A DNA stretch of 5,702 nt from Deltaproteobacteria bacterium (GTDB lineage: Bacteria; Desulfobacterota; SM23-61): NCBI GenBank assembly GCA_016234425.1, contig JACRCA010000358.1, forward strand, positions 1 to 5,702, given 5' to 3'. The notes below the pieces were generated by a model that was given only the letters and a program-made list of their open reading frames with translations, was not told the DNA's origin and searched no databases. A program made the translations under genes and the position numbers. Positions 1-5,702 of the stretch are shown in pieces; the stretch's first letter is position 1, and the number at the start of each line of letters is the position of its first letter.

Positions 1-872
1 CTCCCCCTTCCCTCAGGAAGAAATCTTTTTCTCCTTCTTGTCTGAGTTCAAATTTAAGCAAGGAAGATTTCATGAGACGGGTGAATAGGGCCAAGGAGTA
101 TATTCAGGCCGGTGATATTATCCAAGTGGTCCTCTCGCAAAGGTTTTCAGCTGATCTTTATTGCGAACCTTTCGACATCTATCGCGCCCTGCGGTCCATT
201 AATCCTTCCCCCTACCTCTTTTATCTGCAGATGGATGATTTGGTCCTTCTCGGGGCTTCGCCGGAAGTGATGGTGCGCTTAGAAGGGAATCTGATCGAGC
301 TCCGTCCACTCGCCGGCACCCGCCGGCGGGGAAAAACCCAGGAGGAAGACCTGGAGATGGAGAAGGATTTACTTGCGGATGAAAAGGAAAGAGCCGAACA
401 TATCATGCTGGTTGACCTGGGGCGGAATGATGTGGGCCGGGTAGCCGAGATCGGATCTGTCGAAGTCACAGAATTGATGGGGGTGGAGCGCTATTCTCAC
501 GTCATGCATATCGTTTCTAATGTCAGGGGTGTCTTAGCCCAGGGGAAGAACGCTTTCGATGTTTTCCGGGCGGCCTTTCCTGCGGGTACGGTCTCAGGAT
601 CTCCCAAGATTCGGGCCATGGAGATCATCGAAGAACTCGAGCCCGTACGCCGGGGTCCTTACGCTGGAGCTGTGGGCTACTTCAGTTTTTCTGGGAACAT
701 GGATACCTGCATCACGATTCGTTCCATTCTCATAAAAGAGGGAAAAGCTTACATTCAGGTAGGGGCGGGAATTGTCGCGGATTCCGAACCGGAGAAAGAA
801 TACGAGGAGACCCTGAACAAAGGGCAGGCCATCTTTCGGGCCATCCAGCAGGCGGAGGAGGGATTGCCATGA
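1..872 (+). CDS. trpE: Anthranilate synthase component I (TrpE), C-terminal part, 5' end outside window
   Basis: TrpE converts chorismate to anthranilate in the first committed step of tryptophan synthesis, using ammonia delivered by TrpG. The reading frame is already open at the window edge (first full codon at position 3) and 289 residues are visible; the family is usually around 490-520, so roughly the N-terminal 40% is missing. The ATG at 72 is an internal methionine: the 23 codons before it read SNLSKEDF just ahead of it, the normal lead-in to the chorismate-binding domain. Motifs in order are GDIIQVVLSQRF, NPSPY (part of the Trp-binding region in known TrpE), GASPEVMVR, RPLAGTRRRG, LLADEKERAEH, MLVDLGRNDVGR, FPAGTVSGSPKIRAMEII, GPYAGAVGYFSFSG and the C-terminal VGAGIVADS. 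Feedback inhibition by tryptophan is inferred from NPSPY; the N-terminal LLES part of that site is not visible. The stop overlaps the trpG start (ATGA). The downstream partner favours TrpE over PabB. Confidence 0.97.
   Translation, partial: PPSLRKKSFSPSCLSSNLSKEDFMRRVNRAKEYIQAGDIIQVVLSQRFSADLYCEPFDIYRALRSINPSPYLFYLQMDDLVLLGASPEVMVRLEGNLIELRPLAGTRRRGKTQEEDLEMEKDLLADEKERAEHIMLVDLGRNDVGRVAEIGSVEVTELMGVERYSHVMHIVSNVRGVLAQGKNAFDVFRAAFPAGTVSGSPKIRAMEIIEELEPVRRGPYAGAVGYFSFSGNMDTCITIRSILIKEGKAYIQVGAGIVADSEPEKEYEETLNKGQAIFRAIQQAEEGLP
854..862 (+). promoter_or_regulatory. Ribosome binding site of trpG
   Basis: A purine-rich GGAGGAGGG stretch lies inside the last codons of trpE and ends 6 nt before the trpG ATG at 869. 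It supports that start and means ribosomes finishing trpE sit directly on the trpG initiation site. TrpE and TrpG act as a complex, so coupled synthesis makes sense. Confidence 0.7.
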
Positions 873-1465
873 TTTTAGTGATCGACAATTATGATTCTTT
901 TACTTATAACCTGGTACAGTATCTGGGTGAATTGGGGGCCAAATGCCAGGTCTTTCGCAACGACCAGATTGACCTTAAGACCATTGAGGAGATAAGGCCA
1001 GAGCGATTAGTTGTTTCCCCCGGGCCTTGCACTCCCAATGAAGCCGGTATCTCCCAGGAGGCTATCCTGCGGCTAGCCGGAAGGATTCCCATCTTGGGAG
1101 TATGCCTGGGGCATCAATGTATTGGCGCGGCTTTCGGAGGAAGAATCATCCGAGCCCAGCGCCTGATGCATGGGAAGAGTTCCCTCATCTATCACGATGG
1201 CCAGACCGTCTATCAAAACCTTCCTAATCCTTTCCAGGCAATTCGCTACCACTCTCTAATCATCGAACGGGAAACTCTACCAGATTGCCTGGAGATATCT
1301 GCGCGGACGAAGGAAGGGGAAATTATGGGCGTGAGGCATAAAAATTTTGCCATCGAAGGCGTGCAGTTTCACCCCGAATCGATCATGACCCAGGGAGGAA
1401 AAATCCTTCTGCAGAATTTTTTGGAAAGCGAGGGAAATGGCCATGCTCAAAAGATTCATTGCTAA
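869..1465 (+). CDS. trpG: Anthranilate synthase component II, glutamine amidotransferase (TrpG)
   Basis: This class I glutamine amidotransferase hydrolyses glutamine and passes ammonia to TrpE. It is 198 residues, normal for a stand-alone TrpG. It opens with MILVIDNYDSFTYNLVQYL, followed by VVSPGPCTPNEAG (residues 48-60), the nucleophile elbow GVCLGHQ with catalytic Cys79, HGKSS (101-105), RYHSL (126-130) and VQFHPES with His168 and Glu170 completing the catalytic triad. The start is fixed by the ATGA overlap with trpE and a strong ribosome binding site. The last ~8 codons overlap trpD, and the tail after NFLESEG (GHAQKIHC) looks unconserved. In many bacteria the same subunit also serves 4-amino-4-deoxychorismate synthase as PabA; that cannot be decided here, but the position between trpE and trpD makes tryptophan synthesis its main role. 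Confidence 0.97.
   Translation: MILVIDNYDSFTYNLVQYLGELGAKCQVFRNDQIDLKTIEEIRPERLVVSPGPCTPNEAGISQEAILRLAGRIPILGVCLGHQCIGAAFGGRIIRAQRLMHGKSSLIYHDGQTVYQNLPNPFQAIRYHSLIIERETLPDCLEISARTKEGEIMGVRHKNFAIEGVQFHPESIMTQGGKILLQNFLESEGNGHAQKIHC
1430..1434 (+). promoter_or_regulatory. Ribosome binding site deciding the trpD start
   Basis: GAGGG lies in the trpG 3' end. It is only 2 nt from the ATG at 1437 but 8 nt from the ATG at 1443, which is the normal distance. This is the main reason for choosing 1443 as the trpD start. Confidence 0.55.
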
Positions 1466-2459
1466 GGTCGTGGAAGGGCAAGATCTGAGCGAAGGGGAGG
1501 CTTCCCAGGCCATGGCTCACATCATGGATGGAGAGGCTCTGCCCACGCAGATTGCTTCCTTCCTAACCGCGCTACGGATGAAAGGGGAGACAATTCAGGA
1601 AATCACTGGTTTCGCTCGCACGATGCGCGCCAAGGCCACATCCATCAAAGCCAGAGACGGAGAATGCGTCGTGGATACCTGTGGAACCGGCGGGGATGGA
1701 AGTGGAACGTTCAATATTTCTACAGTTGTGGGTTTCGTGGCTGCTGGCGGTGGGCTGACCGTGGCCAAGCATGGTAACCGCTCTGTGTCCAGCCGCTGCG
1801 GAAGTGCCGATGTCCTGGAAGCTTTGGGAGTCAATATTCTCCTCCCGCCAGAAAAGGTGGAAGAATGCCTGCAAGAACTCAGGTTGGCCTTCTTATTTGC
1901 TCCCATTTTCCACCCAGCCATGAAACATGCCATGGCTCCGCGCCGAGAAGTTGGAATTCGCACCGCCTTCAACCTCCTCGGCCCCTTGACCAACCCCGCT
2001 GGCGCCACAGTCCATCTCCTGGGCCTGTACCGGGAAGACCTGACCCGCCCGGTGGCTGAAGTACTAAGAAATTTGGGGAGCAAGGCGGCCTTCGTCGTGC
2101 ACGGCGAAGATCATTGCGATGAAATCAGTATCACCGGGAAAACAACCATCAGCCAGCTCAAGGATGGAGACATCAAGAGTTATCAAATAGAGCCGGAAGA
2201 GGTGGGTTTAAAGCGGAGCAGTCTGGGGGAGATCCAGGGCGGAACACCTGAAAAAAATGCTGCCATCTTCTGGCAAATCTTGTGGGGACAACCTGGTCCG
2301 ACTCGGGATGTCGTCCTCCTGAATGCCGCGGCTGTTTTTGTGGCGGCTGGAAGGGTCGCCAATCTAAGCGACGGAGTCCAAATGGCTGAGGAATCCATCG
2401 ACTCGGGCAGGGCGATGAAAAAACTCCAAGAGCTCATCAAATTTTCCAATAGGCAATAA
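1443..2459 (+). CDS. trpD: Anthranilate phosphoribosyltransferase (TrpD)
   Basis: TrpD joins anthranilate to phosphoribosyl pyrophosphate, giving phosphoribosylanthranilate, the second pathway step. The protein is 338 residues from the ATG at 1443 (340 from the alternative ATG at 1437), the usual length for a stand-alone TrpD. The N-terminal helical part (MLKRFIAKVVEGQDLSEGEA) is followed by the glycine-rich PRPP-binding motif GTGGDGSGTFNIST at about residues 81-94, KHGNRSVSSRCGSADVLEALG at about 109-129, and the anthranilate-site stretch FAPIFHPAMKHAMAPRREVGIRTAFNLLGPLTNP at about 152-185. All of these match the family. The start overlaps the trpG end by 23 nt, so coupling is likely. There is no fused amidotransferase domain, unlike E. 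coli TrpGD. The next gene lies 137 bp downstream, beyond a repeat element, the only break in the compact operon. Confidence 0.97.
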   Translation: MLKRFIAKVVEGQDLSEGEASQAMAHIMDGEALPTQIASFLTALRMKGETIQEITGFARTMRAKATSIKARDGECVVDTCGTGGDGSGTFNISTVVGFVAAGGGLTVAKHGNRSVSSRCGSADVLEALGVNILLPPEKVEECLQELRLAFLFAPIFHPAMKHAMAPRREVGIRTAFNLLGPLTNPAGATVHLLGLYREDLTRPVAEVLRNLGSKAAFVVHGEDHCDEISITGKTTISQLKDGDIKSYQIEPEEVGLKRSSLGEIQGGTPEKNAAIFWQILWGQPGPTRDVVLLNAAAVFVAAGRVANLSDGVQMAEESIDSGRAMKKLQELIKFSNRQ

Positions 2460-2460
2460 A

Positions 2461-2566
2461 GAGATTGCTTTACTTGCCAGAGACGGGTTCGCAATGACAG
2501 GTTGAATAATATCGCTGCTTCGTCATTGCGAGGAGGCCCGCAATTGCGGGACGACGAAGCAATCTC
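2461..2566. repeat. Paired inverted palindromic repeat element between trpD and trpC
   Basis: This 106-bp non-coding element fills most of the 137-bp gap. It begins with GAGATTGCTT (2461-2470) and ends with its exact reverse complement AAGCAATCTC (2557-2566). Inside these, CGCAATGAC (2490-2498) is the reverse complement of GTCATTGCG (2522-2530, sharing all nine bases). It therefore reads as two units in opposite orientation: a 38-bp degenerate left unit (2461-2498) and a 45-bp well-kept right unit (2522-2566), 23 bp apart. This resembles REP/BIME-type dispersed palindromic repeats. I recall similar GTCATTGCGAGGAG...GAAGCAATCTC repeats in several bacterial groups including deltaproteobacteria, but could not check this. 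No coding potential is apparent. It is not an intrinsic terminator, because no T-run follows any stem. Confidence 0.85.
2516..2561 (+). repeat. Hairpin within the right repeat unit
   Basis: TGCTTCGTC (2516-2524) pairs perfectly with GACGAAGCA (2553-2561), a 9-bp outer stem. It encloses the perfect 14-bp palindrome CCCGCAATTGCGGG (2537-2550), which can fold as a 5-bp GC-rich stem with an AATT loop. An alternative pairing is ATTGCG (2525-2530) with CGCAAT (2539-2544). In the trp mRNA this would be a stable structure ending about 35 nt before the trpC start. A role in mRNA processing or protection is possible but only inferred. Confidence 0.75.
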
Positions 2567-2583
2567 GGGCATTAAAGAGAAAT

Positions 2584-2588
2584 AAGGG
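2584..2588 (+). promoter_or_regulatory. Ribosome binding site of trpC
   Basis: AAGGG ends 8 nt before the trpC ATG at 2597, in a purine-only run that continues to the start codon. It lies outside both repeat units, so trpC keeps its own initiation site. This matters because trpC, unlike the other genes here, has no upstream gene overlapping its start. Confidence 0.6.
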
Positions 2589-2596
2589 AAAGGAAA

Positions 2597-3373
2597 ATGT
2601 TTTTACAAAAAGTCGTGCAGATCAAAAAAGAAGAGATCAGCAGAAAGAAGACTTTAGGCGCCTTGAAAGAAATGGAAGAGCAAATATCACACCTTCCCTC
2701 TGCGAGGGATCTCACAGAGGCGGTAGCAAAAAATCGACCCCTGGCTTTGATCGCCGAAATAAAACGGGCTTCCCCTTCCGCCGGATTGATTCAGGAAGGT
2801 GCGGACATTGAAAAGATGGCCAGCCAATATCAATCCGGGGGAGCCTGTGCCATCTCCATTCTGACGGAGTCTCATTTTTTTCATGGCCACCTTTCTGATC
2901 TTCGCCTGATCAAAGAAAAAATTTCCCTTCCCCTTCTACAAAAAGATTTCATCATTGATCCTTTCCAGATCTACGAAGGAAGGGCTGCGGGGGCAGATGC
3001 CGTTTTGCTGATAGCGGCGATTCTTGACCGGGAACAGCTGAAAGATTTGGTGGATTTGGCCCGCAGTCTCCATATGGTTCCTTTGGTGGAAGTGTACGAC
3101 GAAAGAGATGTAGAAAAAACTTTAGGTCTCCACCTTCCCCTCCTGGGAATTAATAATCGAGACTTGAATACGCTCGAGGTGGACTTGGGAACAACCCTTC
3201 GACTGAAGGGAAAAATTGCTCCGGGGGTGAGCGTGATCAGCGAGAGCGGCATAAAAAGTTCACTGGACGTCCGCCTGCTTAAGGAAGCAGGGGTTAATGG
3301 CATTTTAGTGGGTGAGGTTTTGATGCGGGCCCCTGATCCCGCTGCCAAAATTCGGGAGCTTCTGGACCTATGA
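2597..3373 (+). CDS. trpC: Indole-3-glycerol-phosphate synthase (TrpC)
   Basis: TrpC closes the indole ring, converting carboxyphenylamino-deoxyribulose phosphate to indole-3-glycerol phosphate with loss of CO2 and water. It is 258 residues, normal for a monofunctional (beta/alpha)8 enzyme without a fused TrpF. Catalytic and binding residues are in place: Glu54 and Lys56 in IAEIKRASPS, Lys116 in LLQKDFIID, Glu165 in PLVEVYDE, Asn186-Asn187-Arg188 in GINNRDL, Glu216 and Ser217 in VISESGI, and the phosphate-binding LVGEVLM near 238-243. The N-terminal extension helix (MFLQKVVQIKKEEI) is typical of the family and supports the start. SPSAG carries Ala where Lys is common, away from the catalytic set. 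The stop overlaps the trpF start by ATGA. Confidence 0.97.
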   Translation: MFLQKVVQIKKEEISRKKTLGALKEMEEQISHLPSARDLTEAVAKNRPLALIAEIKRASPSAGLIQEGADIEKMASQYQSGGACAISILTESHFFHGHLSDLRLIKEKISLPLLQKDFIIDPFQIYEGRAAGADAVLLIAAILDREQLKDLVDLARSLHMVPLVEVYDERDVEKTLGLHLPLLGINNRDLNTLEVDLGTTLRLKGKIAPGVSVISESGIKSSLDVRLLKEAGVNGILVGEVLMRAPDPAAKIRELLDL

Positions 3374-3993
3374 CCTGGGTTAAAATCTGCGGGATCACCA
3401 ACCTGGAAGATGCTCTGGAGGCTCATGCCCTGGGTGTGCAGGCATTGGGTTTTATATTCGCCCCCAGTCCGAGAAGGGTTGATCCTTCTCGGGCCAGGGA
3501 TATTATTTGCAACCTTCCCGCATCTCTTATGAAAGTGGGAGTCTTCGTGAACAGAAAATTTGATGAGGTACAGCGAATTGCCGAGGCTTGTGGGTTGAAC
3601 GCCCTGCAATTTCATGGGCAGGAGCCCCCGGAATATTGCCGGCAGGTATCGCTTCCGGTGATCAAGGCCATCGGGATCAAAGATGCTGAGAGTCTGAAAG
3701 AGATGGAAAAATATTCTTTTGCTTCCATTTTGTTAGATGCCTCTGCTCCCGGGCAGGCCGGTGGGACTGGAAAGACTTTTGCCTGGGAATTAGCCCTGGA
3801 GGCTCGAAAGAAGAGAAACTTCATTCTTTCCGGCGGCCTGAATCCCCTGAATGTGTATAGGGCGATTCAAATCTTAAGCCCCATAGGAGTGGATGTCTGT
3901 TCTGGTGTGGAAAAGGTTCCGCGAGTGAAAGATCGAGGCAAAATGATTGAGTTCGTAAAGGAGGTCAGAAAGGCCGATGAATCAGCCGGATAG
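3370..3993 (+). CDS. trpF: Phosphoribosylanthranilate isomerase (TrpF)
   Basis: TrpF performs the Amadori rearrangement of phosphoribosylanthranilate to carboxyphenylamino-deoxyribulose phosphate, the substrate of TrpC. It is 207 residues, the usual size for the monofunctional (beta/alpha)8 barrel. VKICGIT holds the general base Cys7 and LLDAS the general acid Asp123. GFIFAPSPRRV (27-37), FHGQE (81-85), the phosphate-binding AGGTGKTF (130-137), LSGGLNPLNV (153-162) and GVDVCSGVE (173-181) are all present. Small departures are FAWE where FDW is common, and PRVKD (184-188) where PGxKD is usual; neither hits a catalytic residue. The start is set by the 4-nt overlap with trpC, with a possible ribosome binding site GGGAG at 3354-3358. 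The 3' end overlaps trpB by 17 nt and carries the trpB ribosome binding site. Confidence 0.96.
   Translation: MTWVKICGITNLEDALEAHALGVQALGFIFAPSPRRVDPSRARDIICNLPASLMKVGVFVNRKFDEVQRIAEACGLNALQFHGQEPPEYCRQVSLPVIKAIGIKDAESLKEMEKYSFASILLDASAPGQAGGTGKTFAWELALEARKKRNFILSGGLNPLNVYRAIQILSPIGVDVCSGVEKVPRVKDRGKMIEFVKEVRKADESAG
3957..3965 (+). promoter_or_regulatory. Strong ribosome binding site of trpB inside trpF
   Basis: AAAGGAGGT is nearly the full anti-16S complement and ends 11 nt before the trpB ATG at 3977. It is the strongest such site in the window and lies wholly within trpF coding sequence. It probably supports higher translation of the tryptophan synthase genes. Confidence 0.7.
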
Positions 3994-5164
3994 AAGGGGA
4001 TACTTTGGAATGTATGGCGGGAAGTTTGTCCCGGAGACACTCATGGCTCCTTTGGAGGAACTGGAGAGAGCTTATCATTCATTTAAAAAAGACTCTTTTT
4101 TTCAGAAAGAATTAGCCGCCTATTTGAGGAATTACGCAGGCAGGCCTACTGCCCTGTACCTCGCCCGCAGGCTTACGGAAGAACTGAAGGGATGCAAGAT
4201 CTACCTCAAGCGGGAAGATTTGGCCCATACAGGAGCGCATAAGATCAATAATACTTTGGGCCAAGCCCTGCTGGCAAAAAGAATGGGGAAAAAAAGAATC
4301 ATTGCCGAGACGGGAGCGGGCCAACATGGAGTGGCTACAGCTACAGCCGCTGCCCTGCTCGGGTTAGAATGTGCAGTTTACATGGGGGAGGAAGATATCC
4401 GGCGACAATCCCTGAATGTTTTCCGGATGAAACTCCTCGGGGCAGAAGTCATCCCGGTGTCTTCTGGAAGCAAGACCTTGAAGGACGCAATTAACGAAGC
4501 CATCCGTGATTGGGTGACCAATGTGCGCGAAACTTATTACCTCATCGGTTCTGTGGTTGGGCCTCACCCGTATCCCATGATGGTCAGAGATTTTCAATCG
4601 GTGATTGGTAGGGAAACTAAGAAACAGGTGATGGAGAAAGAAGGCCGCCTCCCCGATTGCCTGGTGGCCTGCGTCGGAGGGGGAAGCAACGCGATTGGCT
4701 TATTCCATCCATTCCTCAAAGACTCCGTGCGCTTCATCGGAGTGGAAGCTGCCGGTTTGGGAATGAGCACGGGAAAGCATGCTGCTTCGCTGAATGCAGG
4801 TTCTATCGGAACGCTTCATGGAAGCATGAGTTACCTGCTCCAGGATGATTTCGGTAACATCCTGGAGACTCATTCCTTTGCGCCCGGTTTGGATTATCCG
4901 GGGGTTGGGCCAGAACACGCCTATTACAAGGAAACCAACAGAGCGGAATATGTGGTGGCAACGGACGATGAAGCACTGGAGGCTTTTCATCTTCTGTCGC
5001 GGACTGAGGGGATCCTCCCGGCCTTAGAGAGCGCTCATGCCTTGGCATATGCTAAGAAAATTGCTCCCTGCCTGGGGAAGGATCAGATCCTGATCGTTAA
5101 TTTGTCAGGGCGGGGGGATAAAGACGTCCAATCTGTAGCCCTGAGGATGGGAGTCGATCTATGA
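3977..5164 (+). CDS. trpB: Tryptophan synthase beta subunit (TrpB)
   Basis: TrpB is the PLP enzyme that condenses indole with serine to give tryptophan, receiving indole through a tunnel from TrpA in the alpha2-beta2 complex. It is 395 residues, matching the canonical TrpB1 class (about 390-410) rather than the longer TrpB2. The N-terminal GYFGMYGGKFVPETLMAPL is canonical and supports the start. HTGAHKINN contains Lys89, the PLP Schiff-base lysine; ETGAGQHG begins with catalytic Glu111; GGGSN (234-238) binds the PLP phosphate; GLDYPGVGPEH (304-314) is the conserved segment with Asp306; EGILPALES has Glu351; and LSGRGDKD has Ser377 near the PLP pyridine nitrogen. The start overlaps trpF by 17 nt and the stop overlaps trpA by ATGA, so the two synthase subunits are probably made by coupled translation. 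Confidence 0.98.
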   Translation: MNQPDRRGYFGMYGGKFVPETLMAPLEELERAYHSFKKDSFFQKELAAYLRNYAGRPTALYLARRLTEELKGCKIYLKREDLAHTGAHKINNTLGQALLAKRMGKKRIIAETGAGQHGVATATAAALLGLECAVYMGEEDIRRQSLNVFRMKLLGAEVIPVSSGSKTLKDAINEAIRDWVTNVRETYYLIGSVVGPHPYPMMVRDFQSVIGRETKKQVMEKEGRLPDCLVACVGGGSNAIGLFHPFLKDSVRFIGVEAAGLGMSTGKHAASLNAGSIGTLHGSMSYLLQDDFGNILETHSFAPGLDYPGVGPEHAYYKETNRAEYVVATDDEALEAFHLLSRTEGILPALESAHALAYAKKIAPCLGKDQILIVNLSGRGDKDVQSVALRMGVDL

Positions 5165-5702
5165 GCAAAATCGAACAGACATTTAAGAGATTTAAAAATA
5201 AGGGCGGGGCGGCCCTGATTCCTTTCCTCGTTGCCGGGGATCCAGATCTGGAAACCACAGAGGCACTCGTCCGCAAAATGGCTGAGAACGGTGCGGACGT
5301 CATCGAGCTGGGGGTGCCATATTCCGATCCATTGGCCGATGGGCCGACCATCCAGGCTGCCTCCCAGCGAGCCTTACAAAAAGGGGTCAACCTGAAAGAC
5401 ATATTTCGATTAACGGAAAGGTTGAGGGGGATTGCCCCTCCCGTGGTCATCCTGAGCTATTTCAACTCCATTTTCCGGCATGGCCTAAGGGCTTTCGTCG
5501 AGGGTTGTAAAGAGAATGGAGTCGATGGGGTTAGCGTTGCTGACCTTCCCCCTGAGGAAGCAAGGCCATGGATTGAAGAAGCCAGAAAGGTTGGGCTGGA
5601 CACTATTTTCCTGGCAGCTCCTACCAGTCCGCCAGAGCGCATAAGATTGGTGAGCAGGTGCAGCCGCGGGTTCATTTACTATGTCTCCTTAACAGGAGTG
5701 AC
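5161..5702 (+). CDS. trpA: Tryptophan synthase alpha subunit (TrpA), 3' end outside window
   Basis: TrpA cleaves indole-3-glycerol phosphate to indole and glyceraldehyde-3-phosphate and hands indole to TrpB. The window holds 180 complete codons of a protein usually about 260-270 residues; the frame is still open at the edge. The (beta/alpha)8 start is canonical: ALIPFLVAGDPD (18-29), then ELGVPYSDPLADGPTIQAAS with catalytic Glu49 and Asp60 at the same numbering as the Salmonella enzyme. VILSYFNSIFRHG (96-108), VADLPPEEA (126-134), LAAPTSPPERI (151-161) and YYVSLTGV (173-180) follow, the last leading into the active-site loop. The ATG shares ATGA with the trpB stop, and GGGAG at 5149-5153 is a plausible ribosome binding site 7 nt upstream. 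Nothing unusual is seen in the visible part. Confidence 0.97.
   Translation, partial: MSKIEQTFKRFKNKGGAALIPFLVAGDPDLETTEALVRKMAENGADVIELGVPYSDPLADGPTIQAASQRALQKGVNLKDIFRLTERLRGIAPPVVILSYFNSIFRHGLRAFVEGCKENGVDGVSVADLPPEEARPWIEEARKVGLDTIFLAAPTSPPERIRLVSRCSRGFIYYVSLTGV

Larger units (their letters stand above)
2457..2580. repeat. 8-bp direct repeat TAAAGAGA flanking the palindromic element
   Basis: TAAAGAGA occurs at 2457-2464, where its TAA is the trpD stop codon, and again at 2573-2580. The two copies bracket the palindromic element almost exactly; the left copy overlaps the element's first 4 bp. This is the arrangement expected of a target-site duplication or short-repeat recombination, although an 8-bp A/G-rich match could also be chance. 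Confidence 0.45.

Noticed and set aside
72..74. ATG at 72, with AGGAAG 5 nt upstream, as the real start of a short trpE
   Set aside because: The frame is open upstream to the window edge and encodes SNLSKEDF, the conserved lead-in to the TrpE catalytic domain. The ATG is internal and the ribosome-site resemblance is coincidental.
1595..2083. 162-codon open frame on the minus strand inside trpD
   Set aside because: It is fully antisense to conserved trpD motifs and has low-complexity composition; it is a by-product of trpD codon use.
2474..2512. Possible internal promoter (TTGCCA and TAATAT) upstream of trpC
   Set aside because: The two boxes are 27 bp apart, far from the ~17 bp needed, and no better-spaced pair was found in the gap.
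2516..2566. Intrinsic terminator after trpD
   Set aside because: The stem is strong but is followed by GACGAAGCAATCTC-type sequence rather than a T-run, and the downstream genes continue the same pathway on the same strand.
2461..2566. CRISPR array or tRNA in the trpD-trpC gap
   Set aside because: There are only two units and they are inverted, not direct repeats with spacers; no cloverleaf or CCA-type arrangement can be drawn.
2971..3615. 214-codon open frame on the minus strand across trpC/trpF
   Set aside because: It lies antisense to two clearly conserved genes, and its translation is rich in Ser, Arg and Pro without any recognisable motif. It is a shadow frame.
5097..5450. Minus-strand open frame across the trpB/trpA junction
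   Set aside because: It runs antisense over the conserved TrpB C terminus and TrpA N terminus, with no motif or convincing initiation context.

Overview
The window is a single tryptophan biosynthesis operon, all on the + strand, in the order trpE (3' part) - trpG - trpD - trpC - trpF - trpB - trpA (5' part). It covers every step from chorismate to tryptophan. Both end genes are cut by the window edges. No leader peptide, attenuator or operon promoter is visible, because these would lie upstream of trpE, outside the window.

The organism is a bacterium with unfused, single-domain Trp enzymes: trpG is separate from trpE and trpD, and trpC is separate from trpF. The EGDCFBA order, balanced base composition, TrpD and TrpE motif wording, and a GTCATTGCG...AAGCAATCTC palindromic repeat in the one real gap suggest a Desulfobacterota (deltaproteobacterial) or similar uncultured lineage. 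This is an inference from style and recall, of moderate to low confidence; no homology search was possible.

Layout. Positions 1-872 hold the C-terminal catalytic part of anthranilate synthase component I. Positions 869-1465 are its glutamine amidotransferase partner TrpG, and 1443-2459 is anthranilate phosphoribosyltransferase TrpD. Positions 2460-2596 are the only sizeable non-coding gap and contain a ~106-bp element of two inverted palindromic repeat units. Positions 2597-3373 are indole-3-glycerol-phosphate synthase TrpC, 3370-3993 phosphoribosylanthranilate isomerase TrpF, 3977-5164 tryptophan synthase beta TrpB, and 5161-5702 the first two thirds of tryptophan synthase alpha TrpA.

The genes are tightly packed: E/G, C/F and B/A share ATGA stop-start overlaps, G/D overlap by 23 nt and F/B by 17 nt, so translational coupling is likely. 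The trpD-trpC junction is the exception. There the repeat element separates the genes and is flanked by an 8-bp direct repeat, TAAAGAGA. Removing the stretch between the repeats would restore a 21-bp spacer and leave the trpC ribosome binding site intact, which suggests the element inserted into an originally compact operon. All visible catalytic residues are conserved and no frameshift is seen. I find no new biological system here; the intergenic element is the part most worth following up.
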